A stretch of DNA of 64,000 nucleotides from Brachynemurus nebulosus (lineage: Eukaryota > Arthropoda > Insecta > Neuroptera > Myrmeleontidae). The stretch spans positions 32,896,413-32,960,412 of the forward strand of contig JAPWDM010000007.1 in assembly GCA_035578155.1 (NCBI GenBank), in the 5' to 3' direction. Both the position numbers and the translations under genes were made by a program. Under the pieces are notes generated by a model. That model was not told where the DNA came from, searched no databases, and saw only the letters and a program-made list of their open reading frames with translations. Every line of letters begins with the position of its first letter. The stretch's first letter is position 1. Below, in pieces: positions 37,611 through 48,200 of the stretch.

Positions 37611-38308
37611 GGGGGTATTCTAGGCTAGGGACTCGATTTTAAGGTGATTTTACGGGCGTAATAAAAAAGAAAAAAACAGTAATCATTTTTAGTATCCATT
37701 TTTTTACCAGTTTTTTTATTGATATTTGAAAAGTATAAAAATGTATAAAAATTTTTAAAAAAATTCAAAATTGAAATCGGTACAGGCCGACCAAGTGGGG
37801 ACTCAAAAAAAAAAAAGGTGTCTCCTAGTTGACGTGATTCCAACCCTCCTGGTGATCTGAAACATTTTAGTTAATTCTTAGTAAACAAGAATGTAGAATT
37901 AGTTGGACGTAGCCGATTTGAAAAAATAAATTTTTTCACAAAATGGCGTCCATTTAAAAAGAAAAATCATTTTTTGCCTCCTTTTTTCAACTTTGGACTT
38001 TTATTAAAAATAGTAAAAAAAAAAATTTAAAACCCCTACGTCGGACCAATTTCGATAGTATTAAGATGGTCTGTACCAAATTTCAAGTAAATCGGTGCAT
38101 TAGAACTTGAAATATCACGTCAACCGTATCGAAAAAAGTAGTTTCAAGTAATTTATATTAAAAATTTGAATATAACACTGAAAAGATACAAAGTACACAG
38201 GGGAAAAATAACCATAACTACGAAAATAATTCGAATTTCCATAAATCATTTTAGAGGCTTATTCTTAAAGGTCTAACCTTTGATAATTTCTAGACTAGAA
38301 TACCCCCC
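37611..38308. mobile_element. TTAA-flanked element with GGGGGTATTCTAG ends
   Basis: GGGGGTATTCTAGGCTAG at the left mirrors CTAGACTAGAATACCCCCC at the right, with TTAA on both sides (37607-37610, 38309-38312). About 698 bp, no coding capacity. TTAA choice again points to a piggyBac-like mobiliser. Confidence 0.78.
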
Positions 38309-38440
38309 TTAAAGTCTTCATTTAATATTTTATCTATGGCTTCAGGGAAGACAACTGTTGTCTTTATTTTATTCAAATTTGAATCGAAAATTATGGTAAA
38401 ATTATATCTTTTACAAGTACCTATTCTTTCCATCAATATT

Positions 38441-39030
38441 AACGTAAAAGACCCTATACCGGAACACTAGTTTTAGATGTATAATTAAACTGGCTTATAA
38501 AAATTGATAAATAAATTAAACACCCACTTTTTTTTTCTTAATAAGTTAGATAGAATAAATGAAAGAAAGTTTTCTTAATCCAGTGAATATGTTTTTAAAA
38601 AAATACAACCCAAAAATTTGTATTTAATAATATTTTTCTTTTATAAAATGTTGACATCTATATCCAAACAGCGAAATATTAATGACACTAGAAGTTGGGA
38701 ATCGATATACAAACAGACGTGTAATATGAGTAATATGACATATAGAGTGACATCTAGACGTTAATGTAGGAAACATACAATGGTTTAAGTATCAGACGTA
38801 AATAAAGGATTAAAATACTGTATTCAACAAAAATTGTTTAATATATATATGTACTTCTTTATTAAGTAAGGAAACGTTAAATGTGAGGTGAATTTAAATT
38901 GAAAAATAATCATTCTATTAATAATTTTTGTTATTAGAGGTTTCTTTCAGAAATAACTTCATTAATATATAAATGTCAAAACTGTTCTAGTATTGGATCG
39001 CGTTCCGATATACATAGGGGCTTTTACCCT
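38441..39030. mobile_element. long GTAAAAG MITE just upstream of the second LRR gene
   Basis: Starts ACGTAAAAGACCCTATACCG and ends AGGGGCTTTTACCCT. The interior (GGAATCGATATACAAACAGA, GACATCTAGACGTTA, AATAAAGGATTAAAATACTG) is the reverse complement of 61238-61764. It stops about 50 bp before the splice acceptor of the LRR coding exon. Confidence 0.8.
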
Positions 39031-39068
39031 ATACCACTTAATTTTATTTTGTAAATAACAGAAAATTT

Positions 39069-39082
39069 CTTTTTTGTTTCAG
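39069..39082 (+). promoter_or_regulatory. 3' splice acceptor before the LRR coding exon
   Basis: CTTTTTTGTTTCAG ends at 39082. It decides the start of the next gene, because everything before it is intron and the first ATG after it is at 39104. Confidence 0.7.
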
Positions 39083-39103
39083 ACGAATTCTCGCGGAGAA
39101 AAA

Positions 39104-41338
39104 ATGCGTGTGCTTTGGAGCACTTTGACTACACTGCTACTAATCATCGTGTTAGTACATGGCAACACTGTACCATCGATCAATAAAGTGTTACCATGTC
39201 CACGCGATTGTAAATGCCAACACATGAGTGACACGGCCGTTTGTCGACTGTTGGATCCGGCCGTGCAACGTTTTGGAACCGACATTAAAGCGATCGTGAT
39301 CGAGCCGATCGATGACAAATCGTCCATTGTGTTAGACGCGCATGTGTTTAAGAATATTGCGCACGGGTATCTGCAACGAATCAAAATTATCAACGTCACC
39401 ATTGAAAGTGTCGATCCGTTGGCATTTGACGGATTACCACACCTTAGTTCGGTGGAATTGAAATGGAATCGAATGCAATCAATTGATCCAAATCTATTTG
39501 TGAACAATAAAGAATTGAAAAAGATCAATTTGAACGGAAATCCGATCGAACATCGATTCGAAAATTTGATCAATTCACCGTACGTGGAAGAGATCATTAT
39601 CTCGAATGCAAATATCACGCATCTGAATGATTCAAGTTTCGTCAACGTGCCAAACGCCGTATATATTGACTTAAGTCACAATCGTATCAGCAAACTGGAA
39701 TTGCGTACATTCAGTAAACTAACCAATTTAGAAGACCTCGATCTCTCGTATAACTACATCAAAACCCTCCCGCAACTTTTGTTCGTATCAAATCGTGAAT
39801 TAACATCGCTAAAATTGGCAAATAATCCACTACCATTCGCCGAAACGATCAATTCCGAAAGTTTAGAAATTCTCGATTTAAGTTACTGTCATATTCGAAA
39901 AATTAACGAATATACATTCACGGACGTTCCAAGTTTGACCAGCCTAAAATTGACCGCTAACGGTTTACAGTCGATCCATGCGAAATCATTTGAACGATTG
40001 ATCGAACTGAAAGATCTAGATTTATCGCACAATGATCTATCGGTGATACCATCGGAACTGTTCATGAAAAACACAAAATTGGTCAATGTCAATTTCAGTT
40101 ATAATCCATATTTAACGGAATTACCGGCGCAAGGTTTTATCACGCGGGAGGGTTATCTCGAAACGTCGACATTCGATGCGTCATACTGTGCCATTGAACG
40201 TATAAGCAACTTCACATTTATCACTATGCAAGGACTCACAAATCTTTATTTACAAGGCAACAAGATCGAACAAATTCCCGATAAATTACTGTTCGGTTTG
40301 ATCAGTTTACGTGACGTTAATCTGTCACATAATCGTATTAAACATTTAAATTCAACAATATTCGCCACAAATCGTGCCATTCGTAACCTGAACTTATCGA
40401 ATAATCCACTAAAATTGATCCCGGATCACACGTTTGAAAATCTCCAAAATCTGATCACACTCGACTTAAGTCATTGCGAACTGACAGATTTGTATTGGTC
40501 CATCCCGGAAAGTACACTAGATCGTTTGACCACATTACAAATTTTAAATATTTCCAACAACGATTTACACGTATTCAATCCAAAATTGTTGCCAATGATT
40601 CCGAACATTCAACAACTAGACATCTCGAACAATCCACTCGAATGCAATAAAGAGTTCGCCTCGTTAATCCAATGGTTGGTCAAACATAACGTCCAAGTTC
40701 CCCACGATGAACCCACTCACATGGCAAACATTCAAATGCTAACGGAATCCAACGGTGAACTAACGCAAAAAATTGGCTGGAACCAATTAGCGAGAAATGT
40801 TTGCAAAGGCAAACCGCTAGTGCAGGTGACCAGCACCACGGAAACCACCGAGAAAGCTGACGACGCCGCGTACTACGACGACGACAATTATGACGATTAC
40901 TCGTACGACGACTCCACCACCAAATCAACCGACCTCCTGGACGACAGTGATGACGACGATGACAGCGATGACGACTTGGACGAGGAGGATGATATTGTCA
41001 TGGACGAGGTGAAAGCAACATTACTCAAATACGCCAACTACACCAATCTAATCATGTTCTTAATTGGGGCAATCACGTCCGCAACAATTGTCTTCCTGTT
41101 GGCCTGGACCATAAAAGTGTACCGCAATCGAAGACCCACAAATATTTTCGTCGCCACCCTGCAACCGCACGGACGCACCAAAAAAGATTGCGGTATCGTG
41201 TACAAGCAACTGTCCGAAGAATTGACGGGCCCAAAAACGCCAGTGTTTGCACGACTGTATGAGCCACAATTTTATCGTCCAAATAATCAGCCAAAATCGA
41301 ACGGGCCCTACCAAGAGATAAAACCCGATATGGTTTAA
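39104..41338 (+). CDS. leucine-rich-repeat transmembrane receptor-like protein
   Basis: A 744-residue type I membrane protein. A hydrophobic signal peptide (about 1-22, LLLIIVLVHG) is followed by an LRR N-cap with CPRDCKC (about 31-37). Roughly 16 tandem LRRs (about 75-540) have LDLSHN/LNLSNN cores. An LRR C-cap (NPLECNKEF to NVCKG), an Asp/Tyr-rich acidic linker (about 585-640), a transmembrane helix (about 650-672) and a tail of about 70 residues rich in Tyr/Pro complete it. The family is used for adhesion or ligand binding at the cell surface. I do not recognise the specific orthologue. The start at 39104 is the first ATG after the splice acceptor; the in-frame codons before it are intronic. 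Single coding exon, like windpipe 36 kb upstream. The tail phrase TGPKTPVF resembles the TPKTPVL of windpipe, so a shared origin is conceivable. Confidence 0.85.
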   Translation: MRVLWSTLTTLLLIIVLVHGNTVPSINKVLPCPRDCKCQHMSDTAVCRLLDPAVQRFGTDIKAIVIEPIDDKSSIVLDAHVFKNIAHGYLQRIKIINVTIESVDPLAFDGLPHLSSVELKWNRMQSIDPNLFVNNKELKKINLNGNPIEHRFENLINSPYVEEIIISNANITHLNDSSFVNVPNAVYIDLSHNRISKLELRTFSKLTNLEDLDLSYNYIKTLPQLLFVSNRELTSLKLANNPLPFAETINSESLEILDLSYCHIRKINEYTFTDVPSLTSLKLTANGLQSIHAKSFERLIELKDLDLSHNDLSVIPSELFMKNTKLVNVNFSYNPYLTELPAQGFITREGYLETSTFDASYCAIERISNFTFITMQGLTNLYLQGNKIEQIPDKLLFGLISLRDVNLSHNRIKHLNSTIFATNRAIRNLNLSNNPLKLIPDHTFENLQNLITLDLSHCELTDLYWSIPESTLDRLTTLQILNISNNDLHVFNPKLLPMIPNIQQLDISNNPLECNKEFASLIQWLVKHNVQVPHDEPTHMANIQMLTESNGELTQKIGWNQLARNVCKGKPLVQVTSTTETTEKADDAAYYDDDNYDDYSYDDSTTKSTDLLDDSDDDDDSDDDLDEEDDIVMDEVKATLLKYANYTNLIMFLIGAITSATIVFLLAWTIKVYRNRRPTNIFVATLQPHGRTKKDCGIVYKQLSEELTGPKTPVFARLYEPQFYRPNNQPKSNGPYQEIKPDMV

Positions 41339-41364
41339 AAGTTACATTCCCAAAAATTTTTTTT

Positions 41365-41370
41365 AATAAA
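41365..41370 (+). terminator. poly(A) signal of the LRR gene
   Basis: AATAAA lies 27 bases after the stop codon. Confidence 0.5.
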
Positions 41371-42944
41371 TATTTTATTTAAATAGAACTGAATCGTCGA
41401 AGAATTTCTAACTAAAAAATATTATTTAAACCAAAAGTGTACAAGTTTTAACTAAGCTAACAATTCCACATAACCTAATCAGCAAATATTATCAAGAAAC
41501 AGTGTTAGCGAAATATACCATGGGTCGCAGATAACATTTCAAGCATGGGAGTCTCGCTTACAAGAAATACAAATTCGGACTAAATCACGTTGGATGGGCG
41601 TGGCTCATCCAAAGAATGCTTTAGCGTCTGTGTCAAACAGGCACTAAAGTACCGGTTTAAAATTGGTAGAAGCCCAAGCGTAGAATTTCAGTATTTTCGA
41701 TTTTTCGTTTTTAACTATCCAAAAATTTTTGAATATAGCATTTTAATTGAAAAGTCCTAACACACAATGGAAACATTTAAGAAAATATTTAAATTTCAAC
41801 ATTATGACATCAAAAGAATAAATTTTTTAGCGCGTAACAGGTCGTCAAAAAATGAAAAAGTATTCGTTGTCAAAGGCAACCGAATCAGTTATTTTTTGTA
41901 AACGAAATTCCCATGCTGAAAGTATTCTCTGTAATTCAAAATTTTTAACGGGACAAAAAATTCACGTATTTCCCCCAGTTATTTTGGGTGACAGTAATTC
42001 ATAACTTTAAAATTTGAAAATTTTTTTTTTTTTTTTTTGACAACCTAACAGAACCAAATTAAAACTTTGCCAAAATTGAAAAATTAAAGATATACTCTTA
42101 AATCTTCCAGAAAAGGCAGGTATTACGAATCGTTTTCATGCTAAAATGGTATTTTTGAATTTAAGGGTATATCATCTCCCCATTTCTAATTAAATATTTA
42201 ATGTGATATTGTGCCTTGATGTACTTAAAAAAAAACACATACAATACTGAAAAGTAGCTGGCTTTAAATTAATTAAGCAATTAAATATACTTAAATGCTT
42301 TTTATTAATAATCTGCCCCATTATCTTAATTATTATACTATTTTATTTAATTAATTTAAGATAATCAAATTGTTAAAATCCAATGAAAACTTCTTGTAAC
42401 GAAATTCAAAGTTCTTGCAAGATACGGTCAATTCCATGGCAATGGGATAACGTTATTTTGACAGTCATAGAAAGTACTGGAACTTGAGTTTTTCGTTAAG
42501 GCGAGTTCTCATTGTATTTATTAATTTTTAGATTTATTTTGGTTCATTTTTAGGTAAAAAATTGAAGCAAATTTTAAGTTATTAGTTGAAAAATAGATAA
42601 AAGTTTTTTTTTTAATTCAAGTACTTAGACCTATCTAAAAAATAGTTATTGATAATAAGTACTTTTAGGAATAAATTAAATACAAGAATGAATAGTTAAG
42701 ATTACAAAAGAGCCCTGAGAATATTTTTCAAAATATGAAAAAAAACATTAAATAAATATTTTATGTTAAGAATTATCGAAGATAAAAAAAAATACGTAAG
42801 GCGCCAAAATAATTTAATCAGTATTCTTCAATTAAATTTATCCTTTTACATTCCTAGAAAATTATCAAAATTAAAAATCGGATGGCTAATTTCACTGACA
42901 TCTATTTGTTACATTTTTAACGCAATTGATTATTCGACGTGTTC
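41371..42944. other. intergenic AT-rich DNA, no gene
   Basis: Only short frames without protein features. A T-run occurs at 42019-42038. Confidence 0.55.
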
Positions 42945-43087
42945 GTTGCTGAGTTTTTCTGCTCAAAGTGAGCTGTTAGCGCATGCGCAAGAACTTTTTT
43001 TTATGGAATACACAAGTATTTTGTACTTCATAAAAATGTTCTTGCGCATGCGCTAACAGCTCACTTTGAGCAGAAAAACTCAGCAAC
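42945..43087. mobile_element. foldback MITE with GTTGCTGAG ends
   Basis: Two 50-bp arms match perfectly in inverted orientation: GTTGCTGAGTTTTTCTGCTC ... GCGCATGCGCAAGAAC at the left and its reverse complement ending CTCAGCAAC at the right. A roughly 43-bp AT-rich loop separates them. The GCGCATGCGC core is itself palindromic. A recent insertion by its lack of divergence. Confidence 0.85.
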
Positions 43088-44260
43088 ATTTTCACACATA
43101 TATGCACAAGTGCTCCAGGGGAAACTATCTCGGGACCTGGGACTCCAAATTCAGCTGCCCCCTTCACGGCAGACTTGGTGAAGCGTTCTTATATAAAAAA
43201 ACGTGTTGTATTTTGTTGTTTAATAAACTGTATTATGTATCAGTAACATAGAGCATCTAGAGAGAAAATACATATTTCTATACTACTGGAACCTGTGTAA
43301 CCACTTGAGATAGAAAATATGTTGTATACGTGCACGGTGTTTTCTTTGTATTTGTGCGGTAAACTCTGTTTGTGTGAGTGTTGATAGCCGTCACGTGACC
43401 TTTGGTTCACGTATATGTATGTGATGTGTGTGATACCACAACGCTACTTGTGCCGGTTCAACAATCAAATTTATTGTTGTTTGACTGACTTACACTGAAC
43501 GACGGGTACTGAGCAACTGACACCTAAGCAGCCTAAGATGCACATCCTTCCACATAAGTGATTGCAGAAAAGAGACAGTTATATTCGTTCTATTTGTTCT
43601 GTGATCAGTAACATGTTGCTTTAAAGTGTCACCAATAGATGTCAGTGCTAGGCTACTTCCCCTCCTTGCCAATCGAAAACATTATATATCCAGGCTCTAT
43701 TAAGGATATATGTTTGATCCGGTATCTACTAAAGGATTCGAATTTCTGAGTATTCTTAAATCAAGTTACCTCTGAATTTTTAATAAATTTAATTGAAGAA
43801 TATTTTTTTTCTCGGCAAAGAAATCAACAACTGTATGAAGCAGGGCTTTTATACGTTAAATGTATAAATCATGTCTTCCTGTTCTTTTCATTCTTTGCCC
43901 CCCCCCTCGAACCCCGTAATTGTAACATTGATGACTATTAAAATGTGTCCATATTAAAAATATAATGTAATTTTTTTTGTTTATATTATTGTATATTTTA
44001 GACTTAATGTAAGTGAAAATGATTTTTAGAAATAAAGTTTTAACAATAAGATATGAAAATTTTTATTTTAACCCTACACTGAACAACTAGAAATAATTAC
44101 ATAAAGAGATACTATTGGCTTAATAGACTCACTGCACATTTTAGACAATCTGATTCAAAAAATGTACCGTAAAACCCTCTAACTTTACCTATTGACATTG
44201 ATTATCAGCCGCCATTTCTTTAAATCATTAGCTTTTTTCCGTTTATATGGTACTGTAAAA

Positions 44261-44733
44261 CCGTCTAGACCCGGACACTTTTTTACATTTTTTGGTATAA
44301 TTTTATATTTATACATGTTTCCTTCATAAATATCACCAATAAAAGTATTACCATTAGAAAGAGTGTATATTATTTGTTATATCCCTAACCCATTTGTTTC
44401 ATTATAAGTAAAAATAAAAAATAATTAGTAAGTGTCCGGGTCTACACCCTAAATCGGTCTTGACCCGGACACTTACTTAAATAATGTAATAACATGCAAA
44501 CTAACCTCTCCCGTCGGGTTTAGGACAGTGTTTTATATCGTCTGATGTCTTTGAACCTGTGAGAGGGGGCAATGCATAGTATACCTGTCTCTGAAGTAAA
44601 CATACGATATGACACCAGAAGGAGGCATAAACCGCGTAATTCTGGCGCGAATATAACGTATGGATAGTGGAAGTTACAGCCTGTGCGAATCGCGGCCATA
44701 GTGTAATAAACTGATGTGTCCGGGTCTAAACGG
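44261..44733. mobile_element. MITE with CCGTCTAGACCCGGACAC ends
   Basis: The left end CCGTCTAGACCCGGACAC mirrors GTGTCCGGGTCTAAACGG at the right. Two further copies of the motif, in both orientations, lie at 44433-44475 (GTGTCCGGGTCTAC and TTGACCCGGACACT). About 470 bp, no coding capacity. Confidence 0.72.
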
Positions 44734-45294
44734 ATATATGTATATAGCATGTAGTTTTTTATATATACATCGAATATAACTTCAAACATTAATATACCGT
44801 ATGTATATAAATCCGTTCTCCAGTTATCGAAGTGAGAAAACCTGGAAACGCATGAAACGTGGAAAAACGCATGTGTTCAATTCACTACACATAATATATC
44901 TATTTCTTTTCATACCATATACAAAATTATATGCCATCTCATACTTATACGTCCTGTAAAAACATGTAATAAGCCAAGTTTTTTTTTGTATATAAAATTC
45001 TTTGACATTTCAAAAACAAGAGATTATTATTTTTAGAAATTTCAAAGGTTCGAATTTTCTTATTAATAAAATTACCGTAAATTTTTCATTATTAAATAAT
45101 TTTTTTTTGGGGGGGTATTTAAATAAATTTCTAATAAAGAAAATTTTATTATTTGATATAACCTGTAAAATAAGAACAAACTCGTTCCTTTTTTTTATTT
45201 TTAATTTAATTCAAATAAAATTTTTATTTTTTTGCAGAATATGATTTAAATTATTTTTAATAACTTGTAAATATTTTTTATTGTACATATTAAA

Positions 45295-48200
45295 ATGACA
45301 ATTGAAACAAAAAAGTGAGTAAACCAAAGAAAATTCTGATCGCAAAAATGTTCACATTACAAATAACTCAAATTTTTTTTGATAAACAGTGACACAAACG
45401 GGGACGACTGTTCACCGATCGACAATGCAACAACAGAAAAGAAAAAAATCGAAATTGAAAAATCGGCAACAAATTCAACAAATAAACTGTATCCGTGTCC
45501 CCCAGACATTAATTTTAATTGGGTAGATATTGGCGATGAATTCGTACAGTGTTGTAAAGGTAACTGATGTCTCAGACACTCTCACGCACCCCTCTCAATA
45601 TATTTAATCGTAGATTTAGAACTTGGTGAATTGTTACACGATCAATCGTTTGGACTATTCGAAGCGATGTCCGCAATCGAAATGATGGATCCAAAAATGG
45701 ATGCTGGACTATTGTGTAACCGGGGCGATCATCGAATATTAAATTTTGATCAGGCGGTTGAGGTAAGCGCAGTCACGCGACTGTCATCAAATGATTAACG
45801 TAAATCACGTCGTTTTTGTGTTTTTAGGCGGGTGTTTTAAAATTCGATTCCCGGCCGATCCGGATAATTTTTTCAATCACTTTGTGATTTTTAATTTACA
45901 TATGTGGTTTTTGGTCATGTTAACTAAAGGAAGTCGAGTGCTTAAAGTTTCAGTTTAGCTGAACGATAAGTGAACATATGAATACTACGTGTGTTTTAAA
46001 TGCAAACAAAAGTCTGTCATACGTAGTAGTGTTTCACAAGCACTCGATAATATTTGAAATTGAAAAATTGTAACTGCTTCTCGCATTATAGAGAGTACAT
46101 ACACATAGGTGGTTGAATGTTGTCTGTATCGGGCGCCAGTCGAGCAACGGATCGATAGTGTAATGGATAGCACACCTGGCTAGTTATCAGGAGATCCTGG
46201 GTTCAATTCCCGGCCGATCCGGATAATTTTTTCAATCACTTTGTGATTTTTAATTTACATATTTTTTGTGTTTTTAGGCGGGTGTGTTAAAATTGCAAGA
46301 TTTCGATGATAGAGAATCGATTGGCATTATCGATTCGACGATTTCGTGTTTTGTCTCGTGGCTGGAGGGACATTCGTTAGCCCAAACGGTTTTTACAAAT
46401 TTATATATGCATAAACCGTTAGAAATTAAAGACAGGGTCCTGAAAATTTTTTGTATTACTATGTATAAAATTTTAGAGTTAGTACGAGAATTTATACAGA
46501 GGTAAATTTGAAACGTTTCCAGTGTTGGGTCATCCCATAAGTAATTTTATTTTTGAATAATATGAATGTATGTATTTATTTGTCCGTGCGATAACACTCG
46601 AACGAAGCATTCAATTTTTAGGAAATTTGGTGAAAACGTTGGATGTCCACAAATCTTGGGGATGAGTTCTTCAGCCAAACACAACCGATACCAGGAATCT
46701 TAAGAAAATATGTTTTTTGCAAAAAATTGCTAAAGTTCAAAAGTTTTTCAAATTTTTTTTTACACCATGACAATGGACTATTATAAGATGGACAATATCT
46801 TACTTATATGGGAGGAATTGACAAAATTGGTCACGAAGGCTTTCTTTTTTTACCACTCGTGGCGTAAATAATCTCAAAATACTGATGTGAATATAGCGAA
46901 TATAGTAACATAAAACGGATAAAACAGAATGTAAATACAGTACTTATTCTCAAATGGAAACACGTCGGGACTGGGGAAGTGAGTGTTTCCATTTGAGAAT
47001 CACCAATGTCGGTTAATGATATTTAATAATAAGGAAATACATAGAAATTACATATGTATGAAATAAACTCTTATAGTTTAAATTTATACGGCGAATATCC
47101 AATGGTACTGACTCCGATTTTACATATTGACATCAGCGAATTATATAATATACAATGTAAATGATGCAACTCAAAATAAAAATTGTTAAGTTTATTTTAA
47201 AAACGATCGAAAAACCCACTTTATAACTGAGTTCAAAACAATTTTCACTGAATTTACACGCTTTTTAGGATTTCGTAGAACAACTGTCTACGAAATCCTT
47301 ATGTCCCCGCACTTTAATCAGAATAGTGCTCTGTCAACTCGCACTTCACGAACATTTTTTTTGGAGATATTGTACCTCCCATAGGGATGCCATTACTTAT
47401 AGGGATGACCTGAATATTTTCTATCAGTATCCATTCAAATGCTCCCTGTGAAATTTCCTTTTAGTGCTGGCGTTTTTGAAGAGGAGGACTTCCAGCCGGT
47501 GATGTACGGGTACTGTATTCCACATATATCGGAAACACGCGTAAACGGTATGCTCCGGGAGGCCGAGGACGAACTGTACAGACGAACGAAAATGCGCGAT
47601 TCAACAACGGTTAAAATGCAATATTTTTCTAATGTTAGTAATCGATTGCTAGTGAAATTTATTGTTTAACGGTTGCAATATTGGTTTACAGCCGGATCCG
47701 CCATTAGCGGTACATTCGCGAATCAAATTGGTACGACTGTTTTATTCACTGTTGACACTGTTGGGTCAAATGAAGAAACATCGGCCGAGTGAAGACAATT
47801 TTCCGGATTGTACAAAGACGATCGGACATATTAATGAATTGTTATCGGTTATCAATAATTCGATTGCTTTTGGTAAATTTTGGGCGGTTTTTTTCAAAAA
47901 AAAATTAAAAATAACTGACTTTAAAATTTTTTTTAGGTCGCGAATATACTTCACTGGGTTTTGAGCCGTTAATAAACCAACGGTTATTACCACCAACTTT
48001 TCCCCGGTACACAAGAATCAAACCAAGCGATCAAGCCTATAAATATTTAGAAGAATTTGTGGATCGAGTTAGGGTAATTGTTAAAATTCAACATCTGACA
48101 GCGTTTCATTCCGCTGTGGTACGTTCAAATATAAAATTTCCTGGGTGTATGGTCGGAAGAAAACTTTTATGAGCCATTTTAGACGGATACTGTTTGATTT

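Noticed and set aside
39074..39103. Upstream extension of the second LRR protein (start at a TTG)
   Set aside because: These bases span the polypyrimidine tract and AG of a splice acceptor, so they are mostly intron. The ATG at 39104 begins the signal peptide.
45828..45887. Alternative exon 4 of Naa35 from the upstream acceptor
   Set aside because: In phase it reads 19 codons and then TGA inside the inserted element. The downstream copy preserves the conserved protein.
46149..46221. Functional tRNA-Thr gene
   Set aside because: It folds well, but its T-arm plus 40 bases of tail are repeated at 45843-45903, and it is bounded by a target duplication, so it is part of a retroelement.
48074..48118. 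Ending Naa35 exon 7 at the GTAATT donor at 48074
   Set aside because: The next 15 codons (to HSAV) align in length and pattern with the family, and end at a good GTACGT donor. The frame is kept either way, but the family needs these residues.
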